A DNA stretch of 19,816 nucleotides, taken from UBA6624 sp964343345 [NCBI: uncultured bacterium] (GTDB lineage: Bacteria > UBP7 > UBA6624). Made by a program: the position numbers and the translations under genes. Positions 7,833-15,625 of the stretch are shown here, one piece after another. The notes under the pieces were generated by a model that saw nothing but the letters and a program-made list of their open reading frames with translations, was not told the DNA's origin and made no database searches. The stretch spans positions 5,424-25,239 of the forward strand of contig CAYFJE010000005.1 in assembly GCA_964343345.1 (NCBI GenBank), in the 5' to 3' direction. The stretch's first letter is position 1, and every line of letters starts with the position of its first letter.

Positions 7833-9803
7833 ATGTTTAGAAAATTTAAATTTATATCATTCATTTTTTTTCTTTCTCTTCTCAACGGAGCTCATCTCGC
7901 AAATAAACCTTGGACTAAACTCGGTCTTACAGACGAAGAAGCTGCTCGCCATGTTTTGGACAGGTTTGCTTTCGGTCCAAGGCAGGGAGACATTGATGAG
8001 GTTGTTTCTTTAGGTGTCGGTAATTGGTTTGAAAGGCAGTTGCTCGGATCACAGGACGATTCTCAATTAGAAGATATTTTTAATAAACTTGATTTCAAAA
8101 CGGTGAATATGTCTTTAGAAGAAATGGCAAGCACATATGTTCCAATGGGACAAATTAATCAAAAGTTACAAAAATGGGCTGTGGAATCAGGATTGATAAC
8201 AGATAAGGATTACTCAATGATAACAAATGAAGATCGAAGGAATCTAGCTCTTTTGTACATGGAGGAATTTTCTCTTAGGCCTATTGCCGAATACGATTCG
8301 GAAATAACAGCTCAAAAAATAGTAAGAGCAGCTTATTCTGAAAATCAACTTCAGGAGGTTTTGACAGATTTTTGGTTCAATCATTTCAATATTGATGCTA
8401 GCAAAAACCAGGTTAGGCCTTATGTCTATTCATACGAAAGAGATGCGATAAGAAACAATGTTTTTGGGGATTTTAGAGAGATGCTTGAATCAACTGCAAA
8501 ACATCCAGGAATGCTGTTTTATCTTGACAATGGACTTTCTACAGCAGGCTCAAATGTTGAAACAACTGCTAGTTTCCATATGGAAAAACTGTCTAACACA
8601 ACAAGAAAAAGAGACCTGCCAAAATCTGCAAGAAAACTTTTGGGGAACTCAGGGAGAGGCTTGAATGAAAATTATGCTAGAGAATTGATGGAACTGCATA
8701 CGTTAGGGGTCGATGCATTTAATAATGTTGGAGGTTATACCCAGGAAGATGTGCAGGAGGTTGCTCGTGCTTTCACAGGGTGGACATGGATGTTGACAGA
8801 CAGCCTAAATACTAGGCTCCCTGAAAACATCACCCTAATGGGCAATCAAAGCAATCCAAGTGATTCTTTTTTGAGTTCACAATTACAAAGACTCGGTTTT
8901 GTACAGGAGGGTTCTTTCGTTTTCAGGGCAAGTGCTCATGATGCTGGAGAAAAAAATATTTTAGGAAATCATTTTGGTAGAGGAGGGGGGATTGAGGAAG
9001 GAGAAAAGGTTTTAGATATCTTGTCTCAAAATGAATACACAGCTAGGTTTTTGTCAAAAAAAATAGCAACAAAATTTGTTCAAGATAATCCGCCTGAAGC
9101 ACTTATCAAAATAATGTCAAAAGCTTATTTAGAAAGTTCAGGAAATTTGACTGAAGTTTATAGATCTATGTTTTATTCTGATTATTTTTGGAAAGATGAA
9201 GCTATAAGGTCAAAAATAAAATCCCCATTTGAATTAGCCATTTCCACAATTCGAATTTTAGATAGCGAATTAACTCAACAAAAAGGTTTATTAAACAACA
9301 TAACAGCTATGGGACAATCGATATACAGGTACCAAGCTCCAACAGGATATCCTGATTCTGCCACAGCCTGGGTTAATACTGGGTCTTTGATTTCAAGAAT
9401 GAATTTCGGACTTTCTATTGCAGGGAACAAAATTAGAGGCGTTTCTTCAGATTTAAAGAAACTCAACACTTTTGGAGGAGTGTTTCATGAGCCTGAAAGC
9501 GTGCAGCATGCTCTTGAGGTTTATGCAAGACTCTTAATGCCTTACAGGGATTTAGAAGAAACATTGAGAATTTTAGAACCGGTTATAAATGTTGAAAACT
9601 TAGACACAAAAATTGAGTCTGCATCCGCACAGTTTGAAACTAAAAGAAATATGTCTGGGTATATGGGAGATCAAGATGCTTTGACTGTTGTCGAACAAGA
9701 TTTCGATCAAGGTGATGATAGAAAATCAAGAAAAGAAAATGCTAGCATATTGGCTCAGGTTGTTGGTGTTATCTTGGGCAGTCCTGAGTTTCAAAGGAGG
9801 TAA
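7833..9803 (+). CDS. DUF1800 family exported protein
   Basis: 656 residues with an N-terminal signal peptide (basic start, hydrophobic 6-18, likely cleavage after the ALA/HLA-like region near 20-23). The DUF1800 signatures are clear: DRFAFGPRQGDIDEV (43-57), and NENYARELMELHTLGVD from Asn278, followed by YTQEDVQEVARAFTGWT. The C-terminal part (SPFELAISTIRIL and an APTGYPD region) is also typical. The biochemical function of DUF1800 is not established. Such genes are almost always followed by a DUF1501 gene, as here, and the pair is thought to act in the periplasm or on the cell surface. It begins 50 nt after copA without an obvious Shine-Dalgarno. Co-transcription with the copper genes is possible but not shown. 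Confidence 0.9.
   Translation: MFRKFKFISFIFFLSLLNGAHLANKPWTKLGLTDEEAARHVLDRFAFGPRQGDIDEVVSLGVGNWFERQLLGSQDDSQLEDIFNKLDFKTVNMSLEEMASTYVPMGQINQKLQKWAVESGLITDKDYSMITNEDRRNLALLYMEEFSLRPIAEYDSEITAQKIVRAAYSENQLQEVLTDFWFNHFNIDASKNQVRPYVYSYERDAIRNNVFGDFREMLESTAKHPGMLFYLDNGLSTAGSNVETTASFHMEKLSNTTRKRDLPKSARKLLGNSGRGLNENYARELMELHTLGVDAFNNVGGYTQEDVQEVARAFTGWTWMLTDSLNTRLPENITLMGNQSNPSDSFLSSQLQRLGFVQEGSFVFRASAHDAGEKNILGNHFGRGGGIEEGEKVLDILSQNEYTARFLSKKIATKFVQDNPPEALIKIMSKAYLESSGNLTEVYRSMFYSDYFWKDEAIRSKIKSPFELAISTIRILDSELTQQKGLLNNITAMGQSIYRYQAPTGYPDSATAWVNTGSLISRMNFGLSIAGNKIRGVSSDLKKLNTFGGVFHEPESVQHALEVYARLLMPYRDLEETLRILEPVINVENLDTKIESASAQFETKRNMSGYMGDQDALTVVEQDFDQGDDRKSRKENASILAQVVGVILGSPEFQRR
9793..9800 (+). 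promoter_or_regulatory. Strong ribosome binding site for the DUF1501 gene
   Basis: AAAGGAGG lies in the last codons of the DUF1800 gene, five bases before the ATG at 9806. It fixes that start and links translation of the pair. Confidence 0.8.
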
Positions 9804-9805
9804 GT

Positions 9806-11092
9806 ATGCATGATGATCACGATGATGATATAAAAGGCATCTGGACCAGGCGAGCTTTTTTGAAATCTGGAGGCATTGCTGTATTTAGTTTGGGAGTTGG
9901 TGGTAATCCTTTGTTTATAAACAGGGCCGTTATGAATTCTCAAAACCATCTTTTTAGGGATAAGAAAATATTAGTCACTATTTTCCAGAGAGGCGCGATG
10001 GATGGGCTCATGGCTGTCCCAAAACTTAATGATAGGTATTTGATAGATGCACGTCCTAGGCTTTATATGGATCCAGGACTTAACAATGATTCTGTTATGG
10101 ATCTTGATAACGGTTTTGGTTTTCATCCTTCGCTCATTACTTTGATGGATTACTGGAAAGAAGGTAGTCTAGCTGTTGTTCATGGTATGGGTAGCCCAAA
10201 TAAAACACGAAGTCATTTTGATGCCCAAGATTTCATGGAATCAGGTACTCCAGGGGACAAAGGGACTAGTTCAGGCTGGCTCAATAGAGCTGTTGGATTG
10301 ATGGGACACGAGTCTCCAACCCCATTTCAATCAGTTGCTTTAACTCCATCTTTGCCGAGATCTCTTTACGGCGATGAATCAGCTTTAGCAATATCTGATT
10401 TAGACAATTTTGGTCTTCCAAGTTATATAAACCTTGGAAATATTGTTGGAAATACTTTTGAATCTCTTTATGAAGATACAACAAAAGAGATACTCAAGGA
10501 TACAGCAAATGCAACTTTTGAAGCCGTTGACCTGTTGGAGAAAATAAGAGAAACAGATTATGTTGCAAAATCAAAAGTTCCTTATCCGAATTCAAAACTC
10601 GGGAATTCTTTAAAGCAGATCGCACAGCTAATAAAAGCCGATGTTGGACTGGAGGTAGCTTTTGCTGAAACTGGAGGATGGGATACCCATGTTCAACAAG
10701 GGACTTCTCAAGGGTCTTTTGCAAATAATCTTAAAGACCTTTCAGATTCCATTGCTGCTTTCTGGAAGGATTTAGGTTCATATCAAGACAGAGTCAATTT
10801 GATGACAATGACTGAATTCGGAAGAACAGTGAAAGAAAACGGGACAGGAGGAACCGATCATGGGAGGGGTTCTTGTTTGTTTGTTTTAGGAAAGGATGTT
10901 GATGGGGGTAAGGTTCATGGCAATGTACCCGATTTGGTTAAAGACAATCTCGAAGATGGTCGTGATCTTCCCGTGACAACAGACTTTAGAGCAATTTTCA
11001 GTGAAGTTACGGAGTCAACCTTTGGAATTAAAAATGATAAAGAATTATTTCCAGGATGGGAAGGAAAGAAAATCAAGCTTTTTAAAAACTGA
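9806..11092 (+). CDS. DUF1501 family protein with Tat-type signal
   Basis: 428 residues. The N terminus is His/Asp-rich (MHDDHDDD), then a twin-arginine motif TRRAFLK (14-20) and a hydrophobic stretch, so export folded through Tat is likely. DUF1501 hallmarks: FQRGAMDGL, HGMGSPNKTRSHFDAQDFME, ETGGWDTHVQQG and the C-terminal MTEFGRTVKENGTGGTDHGRG. The family belongs to the alkaline-phosphatase/sulfatase-like superfamily; the His/Asp residues in GGWDTH and TDHGRG may bind metal, but no reaction is established. It is separated from the DUF1800 gene by only 2 bases and ends just before a strong hairpin, so it is the last gene of this transcript. Confidence 0.9.
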   Translation: MHDDHDDDIKGIWTRRAFLKSGGIAVFSLGVGGNPLFINRAVMNSQNHLFRDKKILVTIFQRGAMDGLMAVPKLNDRYLIDARPRLYMDPGLNNDSVMDLDNGFGFHPSLITLMDYWKEGSLAVVHGMGSPNKTRSHFDAQDFMESGTPGDKGTSSGWLNRAVGLMGHESPTPFQSVALTPSLPRSLYGDESALAISDLDNFGLPSYINLGNIVGNTFESLYEDTTKEILKDTANATFEAVDLLEKIRETDYVAKSKVPYPNSKLGNSLKQIAQLIKADVGLEVAFAETGGWDTHVQQGTSQGSFANNLKDLSDSIAAFWKDLGSYQDRVNLMTMTEFGRTVKENGTGGTDHGRGSCLFVLGKDVDGGKVHGNVPDLVKDNLEDGRDLPVTTDFRAIFSEVTESTFGIKNDKELFPGWEGKKIKLFKN

Positions 11093-11097
11093 AAACC

Positions 11098-11121
11098 TGT
11101 GGGCCTGCTAACAGGCCCACA
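11098..11121. terminator. Hairpin between convergent genes
   Basis: A perfect 10-bp stem (TGTGGGCCTG / CAGGCCCACA) with a 4-base loop, 6 bases after the DUF1501 stop and 9 bases from the minus-strand DUF378 stop. A T-rich tail follows on the minus strand (TTTTC, then TTTTT); the plus side has no strong T-run. It probably serves both convergent transcripts. Confidence 0.7.
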
Positions 11122-11130
11122 ACCAACATC

Positions 11131-11331
11131 TTATTTGTCTTCTTCGTTGCAGCAAGACCCACCACTACATTCTTTCATACACATGATGGCAGAAAGTGCA
11201 ACAGCAATGTAAACGATTTTCGCGCCGGTTGAACCTGCGCCCAATAGTTGATCAACTATATTCATTTCAAATGCGTGCAACCCCCAATTTAAACCACCAA
11301 CGATCAAAAGTATCTTAGCTAACTTGTTCAT
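11131..11331 (-). CDS. DUF378-like small membrane protein with Cys-rich tail
   Basis: 66 residues with two predicted transmembrane segments (about 4-20 and 38-52). The pattern LNWGL...IVDQLLG...AKIVYIAVALSAI matches small DUF378 proteins, whose function is unknown. The tail is unusual: MCMKECSGGSCCNEEDK has four cysteines and acidic residues. A clear AAGGAGG lies 7-8 bases upstream of the ATG, so it is a real gene. It stands alone after the esterase gene with a 72-bp, very AT-rich gap and ends at the shared hairpin. The Cys cluster could bind metal or form disulfides; this is inference. Confidence 0.75.
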   Translation of the reverse strand: MNKLAKILLIVGGLNWGLHAFEMNIVDQLLGAGSTGAKIVYIAVALSAIMCMKECSGGSCCNEEDK

Positions 11332-11403
11332 AAAAAATCCTCCTTATTAAACAAATATTTAAAAATAATTGTAATGAATTAAAAATAATATATTTATATA
11401 TTA

Positions 11404-12285
11404 TTAATTTAGATGCTTGTTGAAAAAATCAACAATTTCAGCCCAAGCTTGATTTGGGTTTTGTTCATAAAGTTTCAAAATGCATTCAACGTTCAATGAA
11501 TCCATTTTTTCTTTTAAGTAAAATCCAAATTTTGGATGATGTATATATATTTCTCCTGAAACATTCCTTGGTAAGGTTTCATTTTTTTGCCAATAGTGAA
11601 GAAGTACTGGAGGGTCTTTTTCGTCAACATGATTGATTGGAGATGCCCATTCAAAGAGATTTTGAAATTTCGGATTGTTGATATCGTCGGTAGACCTGAT
11701 GCCATAAAAACCATACATCGCTTGTTCAAGTTGATTTGTGTTGAATAATTCAAAAATATCTCTTGGATCTAATGTTGTTTGGGCAGCTATTCCAACAGCT
11801 GCTTGAACTTTTGTGGATCCTTTAAAGGGAAAAATGTTTCTAGGATTTGTTTCTTCAGAAGAGTCATCATTGAATGCTAGCCATAATGCTATAACACCTC
11901 CTGCAGACTCTCCTATCGCACCAAAAGAACTTGGTTGTAAATTGAATTTTTCTGCATGTTCTCTTAGAAACTGTATTGCCGCCCCAGCATCTTGTAACTG
12001 TGCAGGAAATGGAGCTTGCCAAGTCAGCCTGTAATTCACTGAGGCAAAAGAAATTCCATTTTCAAGGATTGTTTTTAGGAATTCTTGATTAGCATTTTTT
12101 TTGTCTCCCCCTCTAAAACCCCCTCCATGAAAATAAATGACTAAAGGTGTAGGAGATTCTTTTTTTGCCAACCACAGATCGATCGTTGTTCTTTCGAATC
12201 TTCCGTAACTGTAATTTACATCTGAATGATCAGGTGGGACTTGTATAAAGCTTAAAAGAATTTGGTAAATAAATAAAAAAGACAT
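11404..12285 (-). CDS. Alpha/beta hydrolase fold-3/BD-FAE-like esterase
   Basis: 293 residues. The oxyanion-hole motif is HGGG (53-56) in IYFHGGGFRGGDKKN, and the nucleophile elbow is GESAGG with Ser127. This combination is typical of the hormone-sensitive-lipase/carboxylesterase group (alpha/beta hydrolase fold-3, BD-FAE). The likely base is His249 or His250 (HHPKFGF). The catalytic acid is not obvious: the usual HGxxDxxVP stretch reads HYWQKNETLP (230-239), so Glu236 or an earlier Asp would have to serve. The first 15 residues are hydrophobic and may be a signal peptide, but that is uncertain. The ATG overlaps the TAA of the EF-G-like gene by one base (TAATG), with AAAAAGG just upstream, so the two are translationally coupled. 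Confidence 0.85.
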   Translation of the reverse strand: MSFLFIYQILLSFIQVPPDHSDVNYSYGRFERTTIDLWLAKKESPTPLVIYFHGGGFRGGDKKNANQEFLKTILENGISFASVNYRLTWQAPFPAQLQDAGAAIQFLREHAEKFNLQPSSFGAIGESAGGVIALWLAFNDDSSEETNPRNIFPFKGSTKVQAAVGIAAQTTLDPRDIFELFNTNQLEQAMYGFYGIRSTDDINNPKFQNLFEWASPINHVDEKDPPVLLHYWQKNETLPRNVSGEIYIHHPKFGFYLKEKMDSLNVECILKLYEQNPNQAWAEIVDFFNKHLN

Positions 12286-14234
12286 TAAGCCTTTTTCTCA
12301 GTTTCATGTGCAGCCACTATTTTCTTTGTTTGGTCAGCAGGAAGAGGTTCGTAAGTATGAAATTCCATATCAAAAAAACCATCTCCTTTTGCAATCGACC
12401 TTAAGGAATTATCATATTTGTACATTTCCATCAAAGGGACTTCTGCTTTGATTGTCGTTAAGCCTTGTCCAGTTGCATCTTGGCCTAAGATTTTTCCTCT
12501 TCTTGCATTAAGGTCTCCAATGATTTCTCCCATAAGGTTGTCAGGTATTGTTATGTTGACTTTGTAAATTGGTTCAAGGATTATTTTTTGACATTGGTTT
12601 TCGAGAAGCCTGAAACACTGTAGGCCTGCTATTTGGAAGGATATGTCATTTGAATCGACATCATGTGTTTTTCCATCAAAAACTGAAACTTCTATATCTA
12701 CAACTTGAGCTCCTATCAAAGAACCTTTTTCCATCCCTTGCGAAACTCCCTTTTCTACAGATCCGATAAACTTTTTAGGAATTTTTCCTCCGACAATACT
12801 GTCAACAAACTCAAATCCTCCATCTCGCAACAAAGGTTTTACCCTCAAGGCACATTCTCCAAACTGTCCCGATCCACCAGATTGTTTTTTATGTCTATAA
12901 GTCGCATTGCCAGAACTTGTGAATGTCTCTTTAAAAGGGATTTTTGGAGCTGATGCAATTGCTTTCACTCCAAATTCATTTTGTGCTCTTGAAGAAAGAA
13001 CAGAGAGTTGAATTTCTCCAAAACATTCAATAACATTTTGATGTGTCTCCGATTTGTAACCATAAGTTACTGCAGGGTCTTCTCTGAGCAAGGTTTTTAT
13101 AGCATCACTTACCTTGGTTGCGTCTTTTTCTGTCTCAGAATCTATTGCTTCCCATGATGTTGGTTTAGGAAAAGGGATATCGTTAAGCTTCGCTCCTTTT
13201 CCTAATGTGTCTCCCCCTAATGTGCTTTTTAATTTAACTAATGCAACAATATCTCCAGCTTCAATAGAGTCGATTCCCTCTCGATCTCCGATATTCACTT
13301 TATACAGTTGGGTCAATCTTTCATTGTCTCCTGTTCGGCTATTTTTAAGAGTGTCTCCTTTTTTTATTGTTCCTGAAGCAACTCTTGCATATTGAACTTC
13401 TCCCATTTTTCCTTCATGCCTTGTTTTGAATATTTGTAATGCAGGTTCGTTTTTCCCTAACAATCCCGATCTTTTCGAAAAGATTGAATTTTTTGGGCCA
13501 GGAAAAAGATTTCCAATTGTGTTTGCTAAACTTTCTGTACCCTTTTGGGAAACAGATGAACAAAACAAAACTGGAACTATTTCTGAATTCAAAACACCAT
13601 TTGCAAAAGCTTGTTTTAGTTTTCCAAAAGGCAATTCGTTTCCTTCAAAATACGCTTCCATCAATTCTTCATCCTGTTCAACAACTTTCTCTAGCAAAGA
13701 TTCTGGAAGGTCGGATCCTTCTGCAAGCAATTCAGTTGGTTCATCAAAATCATTTCCAGTGTTGATGTTCGTTTGGAACGGAACCACAGAATCAACACCG
13801 AAATCTTTCCAACAATCTGCATTCGCATTGCTGTTGTCCATCCTTGAGACAACAACCATAACTGGCAATTTGAAAGACTGAGCTTCTGAAAGGAGTCTTT
13901 TAGACGCCATGTCAACACCTATCGTTGGGTCAATCACCAGAAGAGCAGCATCGGCAACAGATAAAGCAGCTGTTCTGTCACATCTAAAATCATTAGATCC
14001 AGGAGTATCAATCATTTGGAATCTGTAATTTCCAAAATCAAAACAGGCTGGACAAAGGAAAAGGCTCATTTTTCTATCTTTCTCTTCTTGATGAACAGCA
14101 ATTTTGCTTGTTCCTTTTTGTAGTTCTCCAAGTCTTGTTACTGCTCCGGATTTGAAAGCCATAGATTCAACTAGCAGAGTTTTTCCAACTCCAAGATTTC
14201 CTATAACTGCGATTGTTTTTGTTTCTTTTGACAT
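12285..14234 (-). CDS. Divergent EF-G-like translational GTPase paralogue
   Basis: 649 residues, shorter than canonical EF-G (about 700). The G1 loop is GNLGVGKT (12-19) and G3 is DTPG (76-79). The G3 loop continues SNDF instead of HVDF, so the catalytic His of EF-G is absent. The G4 motif is SRMD (130-133) rather than NKxD, losing the usual guanine-contacting Asn and Lys. Domain II (about 270-345) and domain IV (KKQSGGSGQFGECALRV) are recognisable, and the domain-V region LMGEIIGDLNARRGKI is intact. These changes place it among EF-G-like paralogues (FusA2/EF-G2 type), not the housekeeping factor. The role, and whether it hydrolyses GTP normally, are unknown. It starts 35 nt after the peptidase stop without a clear Shine-Dalgarno. 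Cytoplasmic. Confidence 0.85.
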   Translation of the reverse strand: MSKETKTIAVIGNLGVGKTLLVESMAFKSGAVTRLGELQKGTSKIAVHQEEKDRKMSLFLCPACFDFGNYRFQMIDTPGSNDFRCDRTAALSVADAALLVIDPTIGVDMASKRLLSEAQSFKLPVMVVVSRMDNSNANADCWKDFGVDSVVPFQTNINTGNDFDEPTELLAEGSDLPESLLEKVVEQDEELMEAYFEGNELPFGKLKQAFANGVLNSEIVPVLFCSSVSQKGTESLANTIGNLFPGPKNSIFSKRSGLLGKNEPALQIFKTRHEGKMGEVQYARVASGTIKKGDTLKNSRTGDNERLTQLYKVNIGDREGIDSIEAGDIVALVKLKSTLGGDTLGKGAKLNDIPFPKPTSWEAIDSETEKDATKVSDAIKTLLREDPAVTYGYKSETHQNVIECFGEIQLSVLSSRAQNEFGVKAIASAPKIPFKETFTSSGNATYRHKKQSGGSGQFGECALRVKPLLRDGGFEFVDSIVGGKIPKKFIGSVEKGVSQGMEKGSLIGAQVVDIEVSVFDGKTHDVDSNDISFQIAGLQCFRLLENQCQKIILEPIYKVNITIPDNLMGEIIGDLNARRGKILGQDATGQGLTTIKAEVPLMEMYKYDNSLRSIAKGDGFFDMEFHTYEPLPADQTKKIVAAHETEKKA

Positions 14235-14269
14235 AAGAAACTATTCTAAAAAAAATTATCTAATTTTTA

Positions 14270-15625
14270 TTAATTTTCAGCAGTTTCAATATTTGCTAGA
14301 GCCCAGGTTAATCCGGCAATATGAGCCAAACCTTCCTCAAATTCCAGTTCATCAATTTTATCTAATGTGTCTGAAGGTGCATGGTGGTAATCAAAATACC
14401 TAACACCAATATTCCTCAACCCAATTAAAAGGACACCATGTTCTCTCATCGGGCCAATATCAACACCACTTCCTTCTCCTATAAGGTCAAGCCCCGTGTT
14501 TTCAAGAATTTTCTTTAACATTTTTTTCTGGGACTCACTGCCTTCGGCGACCCATCCAGTTGGTTTTTCAGCACCTAAATCAGATTCGATTGCAGCAAAG
14601 GTGTTTTTGCCATGTTCTTTTGAGTACATAGTACCTCCTCTTGCTCCATTCTCTTCATTTGTCCAAAGTATTGCTCGTATAGTCCTTTTAGGCTTCAAAC
14701 CAAGCCTTTTAATTATGCTAAGTGTTTCCATCGCATGAACAACACCGGCTCCATCATCAAAGGCTCCATGACCAACATCCCAAGCATCTAAGTGACCTGA
14801 AACAATAACTATTTCATCTGGATACTTGCTTCCTTTGATTTCACCAATAACATTGTGAGAAAGTGCATCAGGGTAAGTTTTTGCTGAAAGTTTCATTTGA
14901 ACTCTAATTGGGATGCCCATTTCTTGCATTTTAGCCATTGCCATTGCATCTTCAATCGTTACTGCTCCATAAGGAATTTTTTTATATTCATTTGAGTAAC
15001 CCATGCCACCAGTATGGGGAGTGTTCAAACTATTTGTCGTTATGGATCTCAACAAGGCACCAATTGCTCCATGTTTCGCAGCCTCTATTGCTCCTGAATA
15101 TCTGAATTTTGAAACTGCACCATAGCCCTGTAGGGAATTTTGTGGCATTGGGATATTGAAAAGGACTATTTTTCCTGCAACATCAGAACTTAACTCTTCT
15201 ATACTATTCAAGACAACAACATCAGCAATGATTGGTTCTATTTCACCTTCGTCATTTAATGTCGCTACAGAGCCTCCAAAAGAAAGAAAGCTCATTTTTT
15301 TTAGGTAAGGTTGTATAAGAAACAAAGATTCTTCATTTCTTTCCCAATGAGGAACCATTACTTCATGTAAAAAAGTATTAATCCCTTCATCTTCAAAGGA
15401 TTTTTTACCCCAAAGAACAGCCTCTTCTAAACCTTTGCTTCCTGAAAGCCTGTGTCCGATTCCCAAACACAATTCCGCTAATTTATTCATGGCATCATTT
15501 TCACCAAGAGCCATTTCTTTGATTTTTGAAATATTATCTTTCATTTTTGTATCCTCCACAGAATTCAAATCAAATGTTAAAAAGAAAGCAAAGACGACAA
15601 GAATGAATATTTTATTATTTAACAT
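14270..15625 (-). CDS. Exported M28 metallopeptidase, carboxypeptidase Q-like
   Basis: 451 residues from ATG 15625, chosen because AGGAG lies six bases upstream and a signal peptide follows (LNNKIFILVVFAFFLTF). A start at 15655 would put ten charged/polar residues in front. The peptidase metal set is complete: His278 (SGHLDAWDVG), Asp290 (GAFDDGAG), Glu324 and Glu325 (WTNEENGARGG), Asp349 (ESDLG), and His414 or His415 (YHHAPSDT). A PA-like insert (about 120-250) precedes the catalytic core. The order and motifs resemble animal carboxypeptidase Q (M28B), which binds two zinc ions and trims small peptides. Probably periplasmic or secreted. The start overlaps the end of the EF-hand gene by 11 bases, so the two are coupled. 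Confidence 0.88.
   Translation of the reverse strand: MLNNKIFILVVFAFFLTFDLNSVEDTKMKDNISKIKEMALGENDAMNKLAELCLGIGHRLSGSKGLEEAVLWGKKSFEDEGINTFLHEVMVPHWERNEESLFLIQPYLKKMSFLSFGGSVATLNDEGEIEPIIADVVVLNSIEELSSDVAGKIVLFNIPMPQNSLQGYGAVSKFRYSGAIEAAKHGAIGALLRSITTNSLNTPHTGGMGYSNEYKKIPYGAVTIEDAMAMAKMQEMGIPIRVQMKLSAKTYPDALSHNVIGEIKGSKYPDEIVIVSGHLDAWDVGHGAFDDGAGVVHAMETLSIIKRLGLKPKRTIRAILWTNEENGARGGTMYSKEHGKNTFAAIESDLGAEKPTGWVAEGSESQKKMLKKILENTGLDLIGEGSGVDIGPMREHGVLLIGLRNIGVRYFDYHHAPSDTLDKIDELEFEEGLAHIAGLTWALANIETAEN

Noticed and set aside
13426-13881. Plus-strand open frame of 151 codons
   Set aside because: Antisense to the EF-G-like gene, which has clear domain motifs on the other strand.
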